From assembly GCF_000090795.2 (NCBI RefSeq), contig NW_003546243.1:765880-829879 (forward strand): 64,000 bases of DNA, in the 5' to 3' direction. Below the pieces are notes generated by a model. It was not told where the DNA came from. It saw only the letters and a list, made by a program, of their open reading frames with translations, and ran no database searches. Position numbers and translations under genes: made by a program. Positions 45,201-62,580 of this stretch are shown here, piece after piece. Numbering within the stretch: position 1 is the first letter of the stretch; each line of letters opens with the position of its first letter. The stretch is from Amphimedon queenslandica (taxonomy: Eukaryota; Porifera; Demospongiae; Haplosclerida; Niphatidae).

Positions 45201-47293
45201 TCGTGAGAAAGATAAAAGAGGAGGACTTCAAAGCCGAACCCGGGACCTTGGGGTGACGTCTGTATAACAGCAATATAAACATGACCGTATAAGGTCATGA
45301 CGAAAACGTCATGTTCTTTAAGCACCGCTTTGAGATCTTGGCTCAGGTCAAGCTCATTCTTGATCTTGGGTAGGCGAGTGATTGGTACTGAAAATCTAGA
45401 ATGGAAATAAAAAAGAGTTACAGATCTTGCCTATCTTCAAGCATCTTATGTACTTCTTTACATAATAACTATTGACTTAGTGGCATGTTGATTCATTAGC
45501 AGTTTAAGACTGGGTTTACACAGCAACACAAAAGCACTGCCGGAAACGGATCCAATTTGAAGACCAGTTTTCCTGTAAACAGAAGCATAAAACAGGCACA
45601 AAACTAGACAGATTGCATCGGTTTAGTTGCTGTGTAAACATAACCTTTAAAAGTACACAGGCGAAAAATTAATACATATGCCATGCACCCTAAGGCAAGT
45701 TAATGCAGACGCACAGTCTGACCTGTTATATTGACTTTGACATAGATTATAACTGACAATACAATGAACCATACGCTACAGTGTCATTATTAGGCCAGTT
45801 GGTACCAGTATATATACATGTACTTGATAGTAAAATGTCACTGCAGTATTATGATCATTATATTAAACAGAGACTTTTAAAAGTGTTTATACCAGAACTA
45901 ATATTCACTATCACAGTGTTGATGTAGTAAGAACAGTTGTGGTTGGATAACTAAGCAGCACTGGTGCATGCCAGTCTGGCACTATATTAAGAAATCTCTC
46001 ACCTTACCTCTTTATAATGCAATATCTACACTTTCTCTTTTCTCTGTCCCTCTCTGTCTCCCTCTCTCTTCCCCTCCTGTATATGTACCTTTGATTTTGT
46101 TTGGTTATCATTCTTTAGCATTGTTAAAGATGAGGTCCATTCTTGAAGAGAAGAGCCACAAGTCTCATATTCCTTTGAACACCTTATCCTGGACTGTTGA
46201 GAGATACATTGGATGCTTTATCACTGTTAGTGTTAAATAATCCTAGAAATAATAAATTAAAATAACAATAGTTTCTGCATTACATAAGTACATGTATATA
46301 TGTATCAGAAAATGTAATAAAATGGAAAATTCTCTCCTTTCAATTTTGGCTAAAATCTTTGTACTATATATAGCAAGGCTGCAAAAGTCGTGGCAGCCAT
46401 TTTGAAGTGGAGTGAATCCTACTTACCAATTATAGGCAATTAAGGCACCTCCTGGTAAATAACTCAGGTGATATGGCATTGGAGCTTAGATAGGAACAAT
46501 TATGAAATGCTCCAGGAGGTGCTTGTTTTAGCTAAGTACACAATACACCTGTAAACAAAGGAACTTTCTAATTACAATGGTACTCAATAGAAAGTTTTTA
46601 TTGTGGAAGCCGTATAGAGGTGCAATAATTAGGAGACAGTACGTCAATTGGGGCGAGTATGGTAGTAACGCTACCGTGCTACTAAAAAAATAGTACAGGA
46701 CTTTTGCTTAATTTTGGAGCAACTTTAAAAATTTGTAAAAATCTAAATTTAATCAGAATCAGCTCGAAATTTATGCACAACATAAAAAGATGTATGTATC
46801 AGGAAATATTATTAAAATGAAGGAGTTCTTTCTTTTTTCAATTTTGGCGAAATTGGACCTGTGGCCATGTACTATAGTACAGGGACTTTGGCCCAATTTC
46901 AGAATGATTTAAAAAAATTCTTTTATCAATTTGAATTTGATCGGAATCAGCTTAAACTTTCTATACAAGGACCAAAACATAAAAGACAATCGTATTATTA
47001 GTATTATTATTATCATTATTACTATTATCATGATTATTATTATTACTATTATTATTATTATTGTTATTGTTATTATTATTATTATTACTGTATACATTGA
47101 TGCATTGGCTGGTTCCGAGATAAAATATCATCAATAATTAATCTAGAGGTACCTAATATCCAGGACTAGAGGAATGAAAGAATTAACATTAAAATTTATG
47201 TGCAATCAATAAAAATATCATTATTAACTTACCTGTACTGTGTTGTTTAGTCGATTCAACATTAGTAGCATCATCATCTTCACAAATTAACAT
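45194..47293 (-). CDS. small two-exon gene, unrecognised
   Basis: Exon 47293-47233 (ATG after a TTATCTAG acceptor-like site) ends CAG|GTAAGT; exon 45387-45194 begins after TTTTCAG. The join is in frame and gives about 84 residues: an acidic start MLICEDDDATN and a compact domain with PITRLPKIKNEL, LKAVLKEHDVFVMTLYGHVY and FGFEVLLFYLSHDE. The second exon shows no stop over 194 nt amid strongly AT-rich non-coding sequence and looks like real protein. I do not recognise the family. The first coding exon may have a 5' non-coding exon nearer MCM4; if so the two genes share a promoter. The 1.8-kb intron carries a MITE and satellite copies. Confidence 0.55.
45508..45646. mobile_element. TTAA-flanked MITE
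   Basis: Terminal inverted repeats GTTTACACAGCAAC (left) and GTTGCTGTGTAAAC (right), with TTAA at 45504-45507 and 45647-45650. About 139 bp, non-coding, inside the intron of the small minus-strand gene. Confidence 0.7.
46270..46965. repeat. satellite-family copies, reverse orientation, with spacer
   Basis: Fragments with TGTATCAGAAAATGTAATAAA, TGTACTATAGTACAGGGACTTT near 46868 and ATTTGATCGGAATCAGC belong to the ~180-bp family. Between them, 46443-46522 holds an inverted pair GGCACCTCCTGG / CCAGGAGGTGC, perhaps a further small MITE. Confidence 0.65.
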
Positions 47294-47430
47294 CTAGATA
47301 AAATAATAATAATAAGAATGTTAATATTAATAATGGTAATAATACAGTAATTACCATAGATATTAAAAATTTTAATGACAAATGAATTTTCTCTATCTAT
47401 GATGTAATTGACAATAATTAGATATTTTAA

Positions 47431-47452
47431 CTCCCGCCCACTTTGGCGGGAA
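47431..47452 (+). promoter_or_regulatory. E2F site in MCM4 promoter
   Basis: TTTGGCGGGAA at 47442-47452 is a consensus E2F site, ending 30 bp before the MCM4 start codon. With CCCGCC at 47433-47438 it forms an inverted pair. MCM genes are classical E2F targets at G1/S. Confidence 0.75.
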
Positions 47453-47482
47453 GATCTCGAGAGGCGAGAAATTGTAATAAAA

Positions 47483-53129
<5,647 letters not shown>

Positions 53130-53242
53130 ACAATAACTGTAATAAACAGTAGCCATCCAATAAATTAGGAGAGAGAGAGAGTTTGTTATAAAAATAAAGC
53201 AACATAACATCTCTTGATAACATCCAATCACTTATGTACGTA

Positions 53243-53258
53243 CACGTGGTAGCACGTG
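53243..53258. promoter_or_regulatory. paired CACGTG boxes upstream of NHP2
   Basis: Two E-boxes, CACGTG at 53243-53248 and 53253-53258, ten bases apart (one helical turn), ending 33 bp before the NHP2 start. Confidence 0.55.
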
Positions 53259-53291
53259 GGCAGCTTAATTGTGGGTGTGTTCTAATCCAAC

Positions 53292-53891
53292 ATGGATGAA
53301 GACAAAGAAGTTCAACCAACAGTAAAGACTGATTTAAGTGGACCAATAGCACTCATTATACTGCAATAGTCTTTTGTAGGTAACAGGGAGCCTTCTTATG
53401 AAGAGCTAGTCAAGTTAGTAAATGTTATATCCAAGCCATTGGCAGGAAGAAAGCTCACTAAAAGATTATTAAAAGTTATAAAATTAATAATTCTTTTAAA
53501 ATTTTATGTCTTTCATTAGTTGGTAAAGAAATCAAGTAAAGGGAATCATTTGAAAAGAGGAGTGAGAGAAGTTGTGAAGAGTTTGAGGAAAAACAACAAA
53601 GGAGTGGTCATATTTGCCGGTACGTGTGCACGCCCACACACTAATTAGAATTAGCCACCCTACCTATCATTTCCAGGTGATGTTAGCCCCATTGATGTGA
53701 TATCGCACATTCCTGTATTCTGCGAAAATAAGAAAATACCGTATTGCTATGTGCCATCTCGTAGACAATTGGGTGGAGCTGGTGGCACCAAGAGGCCGAC
53801 TAGTGTTGTCTTAGTTGAGAAGGATAAGGACTATGAGGAGCTTTATGAACAGTGCTACAGTGATGTTGATGCTCTTCCATTACCAATTTAA
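53292..53891 (+). CDS. NHP2: H/ACA ribonucleoprotein NHP2
   Basis: Four exons: 53292-53337, 53380-53474, 53520-53619 and 53677-53891, all in frame, giving about 151 residues, close to the family length. The protein is an L7Ae-type RNA-binding domain: PSYEELVKL, KPLAGRKLTKRLLKLVKKSS, LKRGVREVVKSLRKN, VVIFAGDVSPIDVISHIPV, CENKKIPYCYVPSRRQLGGA and KRPTSVVLV. These match NHP2 rather than SNU13 or RPL7A. It binds kink-turn-free H/ACA guide RNAs together with dyskerin, NOP10 and GAR1 for pseudouridylation and telomerase RNA stability in nucleolus and Cajal bodies. It starts only 163 bp after the MCM4 stop, so its promoter is very short. Confidence 0.95.
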
Positions 53892-54223
53892 TTGTTATGA
53901 TTACAGTAATTATATTAGCTTGTTTGTGGTATTACACAAACAATATTTCAAAGGGCAAGCAAGGACAAAGAAACTCTTTATTTAGCTAATGAGTTTTTGA
54001 GGCTTAGACATAATTTGTTCGTACTAGAGTAAATAGTAATATTTAATCAACTCAATAATCATTAAGCTTTAATGGACCAAGATATGTTAATTCATAGTTG
54101 ATAAATATCACGCTTTATGCTAGCGATGTCTTTAAGAATAAATGAGCAAGTGATTTATAAACTGTATATTTAGTATTTAAGCAGCAGCAACTTAAGTCAT
54201 TCCATCAAAGAAGAATCGTCATC

Positions 54224-55659
54224 ATGAAGCTGTTTCTTGTACTTTTCCTTGTTCTCTTTGCTGCTGCAGCAGTGAGTAGTACTAGGAAATCAAAACCCCG
54301 TTGTCCGAGACCTGCAGTACCCTATTATGGATACGTACGTAAAGGACGTCGAAGCTCTTATACTGTTAGTAAAAGGATTACCATTGCTTGCAAACGTGGG
54401 TATATACTGGTTGGAAGCAGCTCCATCAAGTGTTTGCAAAAAGGGCAACTTGCTTATTGGCACCCACATCCACCAGTTTGCAAGGAATTATCCAGTAAAA
54501 ATTGTCAATATAAATCTATACTTATACAAATTATTATTTATATCGCTAGTTGTTTGTCCAAAATTGCCTGCTCCTGCTAATGGACGAGTGTGGAATAAAG
54601 GATTGAAAGCAACGTTCAGATGCAATAGTGGGTTTAAGCTAAGGGGCAGCTCCAAGAGAAAATGCAGGTCTACTGGATGGACTGGGACCCAACCAATTTG
54701 TGAACCAAGTACAAACATTATGTTTAAAATGGTTCTTTATAATTGTATGTGCAGAGTATGCATGCCCTACACTTCATAATCCAGCCAACGGTTATGTTAA
54801 AATAATAAAACATGGATCTAAAGCTGTTTACAAATGCAACAGTGGATTCAAACTGAGAGGACACTCCAAGAGATCCTGCAAGTCAAATAGATGGACTGGA
54901 AACCAACCATTCTGCCAACCAAGTAAAACCTATAATTTTACTAAGATTGTTACAATTATACTACAGGATTTCCACAATGCCCAAGATTGGCAGCACCAGA
55001 AAATGGGAAGGTTTCGTTTAGTAAAAAAGGTTCAAAAGCTGTTTATGAGTGCAACAGTGGATTCATATTGAAAGGATCTTCCAAAAGATTTTGTAAACGT
55101 AATGGGTGGACTGGATCTGCACCAACCTGCCAAAGTAGACAATTATGCTTATCATCATCATTATCATTATTATTTATGAACACATAGAGCCTATACAGTG
55201 TCCTAGGTTAGCTGATCCAGAAAATGGTGATGTTAGCTTTAGACAAATAGTTGGATCCGTTGCAATGTACAAGTGCAATAAAGGATTCACATTAATTGGA
55301 AGTGAGAAAAGAACTTGCCAGCAAAACGGAGCATGGACAGGACAGCAACCAACATGCAAATGTATGATTTAAAAAAGACTTACCTTTGATTAAAATAGTA
55401 TTTTAGTAATATCATGCACAATATCAATTCTACTTTCTCTTTTTATACAGTGGTTCCCATTTGTAAGCATCCCTATTCTCCTCTATTTGGTTCTGTGCAA
55501 GTAAAAGGGTTTGGTATTGGAGCTGTAGCTCATTATACTTGTTCAAACGGATACAAGCTGATTGGCTATCAGTCAATCCCATGCACTGCTGGAGGAGTAT
55601 GGAAGTACCGTGCTCCAATTTGCTCTCCGTTTCATATTTATGAATATGCTGAACACTAA
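54224..55659 (+). CDS. secreted protein with six sushi (CCP) domains
   Basis: Six exons, the first about 54224-54494; each later exon carries one sushi domain and ends at the same phase. The signal peptide is MKLFLVLFLVLFAAAAVSS. Each domain shows the four-Cys pattern with CPxLxxPxNGxV, YxCNSGFxLxGSSxRxC and WTGxxPxC blocks (for example PANGRVWNKG, KCNSGFKLRGHSKRSC, GWTGSAPTCQ). Domains 2-5 are very alike, pointing to recent internal duplication; domains 1 and 6 are diverged. There is no transmembrane segment, so an extracellular, perhaps complement-regulator-like or adhesion, role is inferred. The last domain runs to HIYEYAEH. A TATTTAAG box lies about 48 bp upstream of the start. Domain number may vary between alleles. 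Confidence 0.88.
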
Positions 55660-56054
55660 TTAATGGATATATATAATAATTAAAAATAATAATTTATTTG
55701 TTTCAAAAGAATTGTTGAACATTATTAAATAAAAATATCTTGCTGGATGTCATCAATTCTTATTAAACACACTGCAATTATTGTTTATGGTAATTAACAC
55801 TCTCATTTGCACCTCAAGGTGTTAAAAAGGACTTGTAAATTTTGTCACACTTACTAGTGTTAACAAGGTATCAAAAACAACTTGTAAATTACTTCCTGTT
55901 TGTAAATTGAGGAACTAATATTTCTTATTAAATACAGTTGTTGCTGAATTTTTAATAAAACAGTACTTATAAATTAGCCTAAATCACAAAATAAAATATA
56001 TATTGATGATAGTACATACATATACACTAAGTGATTAAATATTCTCTTTAATTG
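55660..56054. other. convergent 3' intergenic region
   Basis: AT-rich 395 bp between the sushi gene and the end of SMC6; polyadenylation-type AATAAA signals are visible (for example near 55727). No gene seen. Confidence 0.6.
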
Positions 56055-59000
56055 TTATATAGTTTCATCCAGTGTCCTTTGTCTCCTATCAGGAGGTTTC
56101 AGACGAATCTTAGCGCAATTAGGTGGAAACTTGATACCTAAGGAGCTATAAGACAGATCCATTTAACAACTACCAACAAAGTAATTTCCTTAAATAAAAG
56201 CCCGGGCATCTATTTCCTAAAATGATACTTGGACCTCCAAAAAATATATAAAAAATAAAAAAAACTTTGGCCCAGAGCGGGATTCGAACCTGTGGCCTCA
56301 AGCTTTTGACTTCTGGAACTTCAGGCATTGCCCACTAGACTACTGAGTCACTCCTAGGCTGGTGTTGCGTATTTATAGTTTAATTCTATTGCTACCCCGG
56401 CGTTTATTCGAATGCGGCTTCTATTTAAGGAAATACGGTACATGTACATGCACCGCAATATTATACATGTATATGCACATTTTAAACTTTCTCACGTCAT
56501 GTCTTGTGGAGTTAGAAAGATGAATTGCTTCCCTTGCATGCTCTGTCCCATCTCTAACATTAGCTGCATGCTTATCTTCCGATTCACTAGATCCATGAAG
56601 ACATCAAACTCATCCAGACAGCGGAAAGGACACTCCATTGCTTCCCACAGCGCAATTATGAAAGCGACTGTTGAGAACGAACGCTCTCCACCAGAGAGGC
56701 TGCGTACGTTCTTTGTTGCTTGTTCCTTCCTCACTTTAACCTAATAAATAATATGCTTCATGAGCAGAGAAGAACTACACTACACTACATGACTTTTTGA
56801 GCAGCTTTAAAAATTCGTAGAAAATCCAATTTTGAACAGGATCAGCTCAAACTTCTACACAACATAAGTACATGTATATGCACTACAAAAAATTATAAAA
56901 ATTGAGAATTCTCCCCTTTTCATTTTTGGTGAAATTTGGCAAAAATCCCTGTACTAGAGTACAGGGACTTTGGCTCAATTTCGGAGAAACTTCAAAAATT
57001 TATAAAAAATCCAAATTTGATCAGATTTAGCCCAAACTTTCTACACAATATATAAACATTTTTATGTATTAAAAAATTACTAAATTTGAGAATCCTCTCC
57101 TTTTCATTTTTGGCAAAATCTGGCCAATATCCCTGTACTATAATAGTACAGGGACTTTGATCCGATTTTAGAGCAACTTCAAGTACATGTAGCTAAGAAA
57201 GAAACTGCCTATGAAAGAACAGTAGACAACAAATTTATTTCTTTTCAACTGCTATTACTTATTCCTCATGTCTGGCAATTACACGTAGCACAATAAGTCG
57301 CTTCCCAATCGGTTATTCACTTACAATAATTTCCAATTTCTTCTCGTTCTCGTCAAATTTCAGTGTTCCATTGTATCCTCTTTTGCTAACAAGTGACTGG
57401 AAGTAAAGGCACGCCCGTCTAGCGGTCCGTTGTCGTATCTCCTTATAGCCGAGGAGTCGACGGCTAAAGCTTGCCTTCAAACACTGAAAAAATACACCTT
57501 TATAACTAATTTTAAGTTAAAAAATTAAAATCTTACACTTACACACATACACACACACACACACTCATCACTCTAAGCTTACAGCTAGTGATTTTTTCTC
57601 CTTAGTGATAGCTTTGTCAAGTTCCTTAAAATTCTTCATTGCCTCAAGAAAATTAATTCTGACCTCCTCTTGATTCCGCCTCCTACAACAAAACATAGTA
57701 AAACTAGACTTTAACTAAGCATCTGTTAATTACCTGTGTGACTCTTCATCCAGTTTTTTCTTTATATTCTCGATTTCACTCTTAATACTTGAAGAAGGTC
57801 TGTCTGTATCGATTCTGCTACATAGATCACTGGCTATTTTAGTAACTGTCTCAGTCTCCTGTCTCTGTTCTTGAAGAGTGGCATTTATGCTCTCTATTTT
57901 AGACTCTAGCTGCCTTTTACGATTATTAACCTCGGCAATATGCCCCATAGCCTGACTTAGATCTACAGTGGCTTTCTAGAAAGAGACAGAGAGAGAGTTA
58001 GGGAGCTACTTTATGCACGCCACAATTATAAATTACCAACAATACATTATGTCCATTTATGTGTGAATCATTCACAAACTTTAAGCTCATCCCTAGCAGC
58101 CTCCAGTCTATCAAACACTTCACTCTCATACTCTGCGTGGACCCTCCTCTCTTCCTCGAGCTCTGCCAGCTTCCTCCTCCTGTCCTTAATGACGTCTTGG
58201 ACTTCTTGTATCTTCTCCGTTTGAGTTGCTATTTTCTCTTCGAGTTCTCTTATCTCGCTCTCCCACGTATCAATGTCTGCCTCGTGACTCGTGTCGTCCA
58301 GAGCTTCAATCATCTCGTCTACTTCAGTCTTACTCTTGTTTAAAGTCCGTTTCCTAGTCTGAGCTGATGCGATGTACTGTTTAATACTAGACATGTCTCT
58401 CTGAGGAAGGAAAGAAACAATTAAGGAAGAAACTAGTAAGTAAATATGTGCATGTACATGTATTTTACAAAGGGTCAATTACATGTCATGATTTGAATTC
58501 AATACATGCGTGATGCAGAACATACATGTAGTACAGGGACTTTGGCCCGATTTTGGAGCAACTTTGAAAATTCATAAAAAATCCAAACTTGATCAGAATC
58601 AGCTCAAACTTTCTACACAACATAAGTACATGTATACGCATCAGGAAAAATTATAAAAATCAAGAAATCTCTCCTAGTAATTTTTGGCAAAATTTAGCCA
58701 GGAACTTTGTATATACATGCAAGGAGTACAGGGATTATATAAACTGACCATTATAGAGTCCACATTGTTTTTTATAGCAGCCTCCTGTACAGTAAGTGCT
58801 GTCTTCTCATTGTTAAGCTGCTCCAAACACCTTTGTTGCTGTGCTATGGAGTCATCTCTTGAAGCATGGAGTATACCAAAGGGACGATGATCTCTCTTAA
58901 CTGAGTAATACTGATCATGTAATGCCTGATCACCTTCAATGGTATAAGCCTGAGAGAGAGAGGGAGGGAGGAAGGGAGAGAGGGAGAGAGAGAGAGAGGG

Positions 59001-62000
59001 AGGGGGGGATAAAGTTCAATGTGATTCATCATGTACATGTATGTTTAGTACTTACTACTCTTGCATTCCTAGGAGGACGATCCATGAGTCTTCTAGCTTC
59101 ATCTTTGTTTTCCACAAGGAGCATTGAGTCAATGGATGACATGTCCACGAGTATATTGAATATATCAGGATCACTGACACTGATCATATCAACTAGTGCT
59201 GGATATTGACACCTTGGTAGCTACAGTAAGAGAAAGAGCTTTGATAATGTAACGCCTACCATCAATGAAATGGAGTCAAACAAAATGTGCTAATCTGCCA
59301 ATGAATGGCAGCTTAGTTTGTGTAGTTAGTGACTTACATTGCGAGAGACATCATAAGGTCTTCCCTAACAAAGAAAAGGTAATTATATAAAAAGAGAGCA
59401 AGAGAGCTCACTGTGAAGCTACTAGTGAAGACAGGCGGTATGAATCTGGAGCGGTGTCTCGTACAAATGTCCCTAATGATTCCTTTCAGCTTATACTCAT
59501 CGTCATGAGACGTGACCACAAACCCACAGAGTGTACCAAAACCAATGCATATCTCAATAGCAACGGACCACTTCTGCTCCTTCAATTTAATGTAAGCACC
59601 TACACATTGAAGAGAGAGAGAGAGCGGAAGATGAACATGTGAATACAGCAAATTATAAGTTTGCATGATTTTGCTAAACTTTCAAGTACTACTAGATCTA
59701 AATGACTATAATAATCATACCAACTGTACACAGCAGTATACATGTATATACCGTATAGTGCTTTAATTTTGCAGAGTTTTATTTTGGCAATTGGCGGTTT
59801 GCAAGCAGAATCCCCAATATTAAAACCGCAAATCATTAATGTGCATGCTCAGTAATGCACGTGTATACAAAAATCACCAAATTAAAAACCGCCAATTACA
59901 ATTTTACAGTAAAATCACCAAAATAAAGCACTGCCACAATAAAGCGCTATACAGTAAATTGTACTAACCAATGGGTCCTTTTGGTGTCATGTTAAACTGC
60001 TCCTTGCTCCTCTTGATAGTGTTCACAATCTCAGTCATGTATTGTGCGAATCTGCTCAGAGGATTGTCACTGGACGACAATCGTCTCAGCGACTCCCTAC
60101 AGTCTCTGATGTTCCCATCAACGTCAGAAACACGTGACCTAAAGTCACATGACATGCCAAAGAGAGTACACTGAGATGAAGGTACCTGATAGTCATGTGT
60201 TCTTTTTTGGCATTTTCTGCGTCTCCTTGTTTTGTGGCCAGGTCTCTATTGGCGGTGCTTAAATGCTCAGTTACAGTTTTGATTTCAACATCAACATCTC
60301 TTAGCTTCTGCATGAGGCCTTCTCTCTGACTTTTGATATCATCAGGATTCCTATTAAAATAAAAAACAATAAAATAAATACATAAACAAATAAACCCACT
60401 GATTCCTCTTTTCTTCCAATTTTTCTTCAAATTTCGCCTTTTCGCCTTTCCACCGATCGTTCGCTTGTTTCAATGACCTTACCTCACCCTAAAATAATTT
60501 TTTTTAATCCAAATTTATCATAACTTCGACTAGCACATACGACATACGTACATGTACGTGTACACATGTATTTCACTCCTTACCTGCTTGTTGGCTACTT
60601 CCCTGTCCAGTGCAGTCTTTTGTGCTGCCAGACTATTCTTCTTTGCACTGACATCAGCTGTAGCATCTGTTGCTTCTTGAAGGACAGCAGAGGCTTGATC
60701 TTTCTTCTCAGTCTTCTTTCTTTTAACCTCTTCATAATTATCAAGCTAAGGAAGGGAGGGAGAGAGGGAGGGAGGTAATATAAAGAAAAGAAAGTTCTCA
60801 GAAATTCTTACTTTCCGTTGAATGCTCGCCATTTTTCTTTCTTCTCTGTTTAAAGATTCCCTTGTCCTTGCAACTTTCTCTTCGCATTCTTTTACAGTTG
60901 CCCACAGCAACTCCAAGGACAGCTGCTCCTCCCTGGACTCCATATTCTTTAAGTTTTCAATATCTAAAATATATCATCGTACATGATCAAAATCAAAAAC
61001 TTTAAGTCAGAATCAGATCAAACTTTCTACATAGCGTAAGGGCATCAATATGTATAAGAAAATAATAATAAAAATTAGGGATGATTTTGAAGCCAATTAA
61101 AAAAAAAAACATGGGCTACGGCCTTGGGTATTTCTCAAAAATTGGCTCATTTTTTGAAATGCTCATAACTGTAAACTTTTAGTCAAAATCAGCCACATAC
61201 ATGTACATGTAGCATAAGAACATCTACATATATAATAAAAAGTTGCCATGTAGGAAGTACTTTTCAAAAGCACATGACTCCATACCTTGAAGTTCCTGCT
61301 CGTACCGTCGAGCTTTACTCTGCAGTTCCGGCAACATCCGAACCTTCCTATTGACTTCCTGTTCCATAAGCGCCTGGTCCTCTTTAGCACTGATAAAGTC
61401 CAGTCTTATCTTGTCCAGGTGAGTCCCCTTCATGAAGAGCTGATACTTATCGCTGGAATTATTGCTATGCAAGAAATTCCTGCTAGTGTCCTGACTTAGC
61501 ATACATACTGGATTATCAACCTACAATACATGCAACAATATTAACATCAAATCCTGTCAATATTATAGTCCCTTCCCTTCATTATCAAAGTGTCTCTCAT
61601 ACATACATACATACATACATACATACATACATAAATATATATATACACACACATTATACATGTAATTTCTTCATACCTGAATATTAAAATGGTCCAGCAT
61701 CAATAATAGATCGTCCTTTTGCTGTGAAATCACTCTCCCTAAATCAAGAGAGGGAGAAAGAGAGAGAAGGGAGAGATGAGACAAGAATAATAAGCATAAA
61801 TAAAGACAGAAGAATGGGTAGGAGGGATCATAATACCACATTATTCCTTACCGTCACTACTTTGCAGTTTATACGATGAGGAGCTATCTTTCCTTATTGT
61901 GCGTACGATTGTAATATGCTGTCCATATTGATCTCCTTTAAATGACTCTGTGCCTTTATTGGATAACGTTAGCTGTATCTCTGCTTGACTAAATATAGGA

Positions 62001-62580
62001 TATAATTATATAAACATACTAATGTATACTGCAATGCATTTTATTTGAGAAAAGTATTTAGATTGTCTTCTAGTATACTTACCTTTGTCCAGTCCGAATA
62101 AAGTCCTTCAAAGATTGAGCACGCTGTGTTGAATGAGCTTTTCCTCCAAGTGCAACAATGATGGCGGTCATAATAGCACTTTTACCACCTGCCAGCAATA
62201 AAGCAATGTACATAATCAATTATTATAAACGATGCTAATAACTTACTTCCATTATCTCCGAGTATAAAGTTGACGCACGACTGGAGCTTCACTTCAAGTT
62301 TAGCGTGACACATAAAGTCAGTCAGCAATATCTTCTCGATAACTCCATCGTCTACAGACTATATAGGAGAGAGACAGAAGTGAACACGTGTACATTTAAC
62401 ACCTACTCTATTAGCAATAAGCTCTTCAGTTGCTCTTCTGATATCTTGTGACGGAGCAGGAGACAGTAGCACTTGGCTACTATCAATATTATCCATATCT
62501 TCGTCACTCTGAAGCTCCTCTTCCTCCTCATGTTCTTCTTCTATCCTTGCTCTTTTTCGAACAGGTTCCCCCTCCGCCAT
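56055..62580 (-). CDS. SMC6: SMC6, SMC5/6 complex ATPase
   Basis: Multi-exon gene from ATG at 62580. After a Glu-rich start ([20 protein letters not shown]) come [11 protein letters not shown], the Walker [15 protein letters not shown] (split by an intron), [20 protein letters not shown] and [17 protein letters not shown], all SMC6-type. Long coiled-coil exons follow, with a hinge region around 59-60 kb. The C-terminal ABC signature [20 protein letters not shown] and Walker [15 protein letters not shown] are in 56496-56734. The frame then appears to stop in PQDMT, but ATGAC|GTGAGA is a donor and an acceptor at 56146 opens a last exon (56145-56055) reading [20 protein letters not shown] to DETI, which matches the SMC6 end. 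SMC6 works with SMC5 and NSE proteins in homologous recombination and stalled-fork repair. Confidence 0.95.
56270..56358 (-). repeat. tRNA-like relic (SINE head or tRNA pseudogene)
   Basis: On the minus strand TAGTCTAGTGGG (A-box/D-arm-like, 56343-56332) is followed by GGTTCGAATCC (B box, 56290-56280). T-stem pairing is imperfect and no clean acceptor stem is seen. Lies in the last SMC6 intron. Confidence 0.5.
56775..57190. repeat. satellite copies in SMC6 intron, reverse orientation
   Basis: Two monomers with CCCTGTACTAGAGTACAGGG-like and CCCTGTACTATAATAGTACA variants of the palindrome near 56946 and 57130; flanked by ATCAGCTCAAAC and TACACAACATAAGTACATG. Confidence 0.78.
58520..58735. repeat. 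single satellite copy in SMC6 intron
   Basis: Contains GTACAGGGACTTTGGCCCGA, TGATCAGAATCAGCTCAAAC and TCTACACAACATAAGTACAT, one monomer of the same family. Confidence 0.75.
59751..59954. mobile_element. TA-flanked MITE (mariner-like)
   Basis: Terminal inverted repeats begin CCGTATAGTGCTTTA and, reverse-complemented from the right, CTGTATAGCGCTTTA, with similarity continuing inward (TTTTATTTTGG). TA lies at both edges (59749-59750, 59955-59956). 204 bp, non-coding, in an SMC6 intron. Confidence 0.72.
60985..61215. repeat. satellite copy, GGCTATAGCC branch, in SMC6 intron
   Basis: AGAATCAGATCAAACTTTCT, ACATAGCGTAAGGGCATCAA and ACATGGGCTACGGCCTTGGG resemble the branch at 8046-8825 and 17516-17950. 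Confidence 0.7.

Noticed and set aside
45220-45245. CCGAACCCGGGACC as tRNA T-arm
   Set aside because: The stretch is better explained as coding sequence of the small minus-strand gene.
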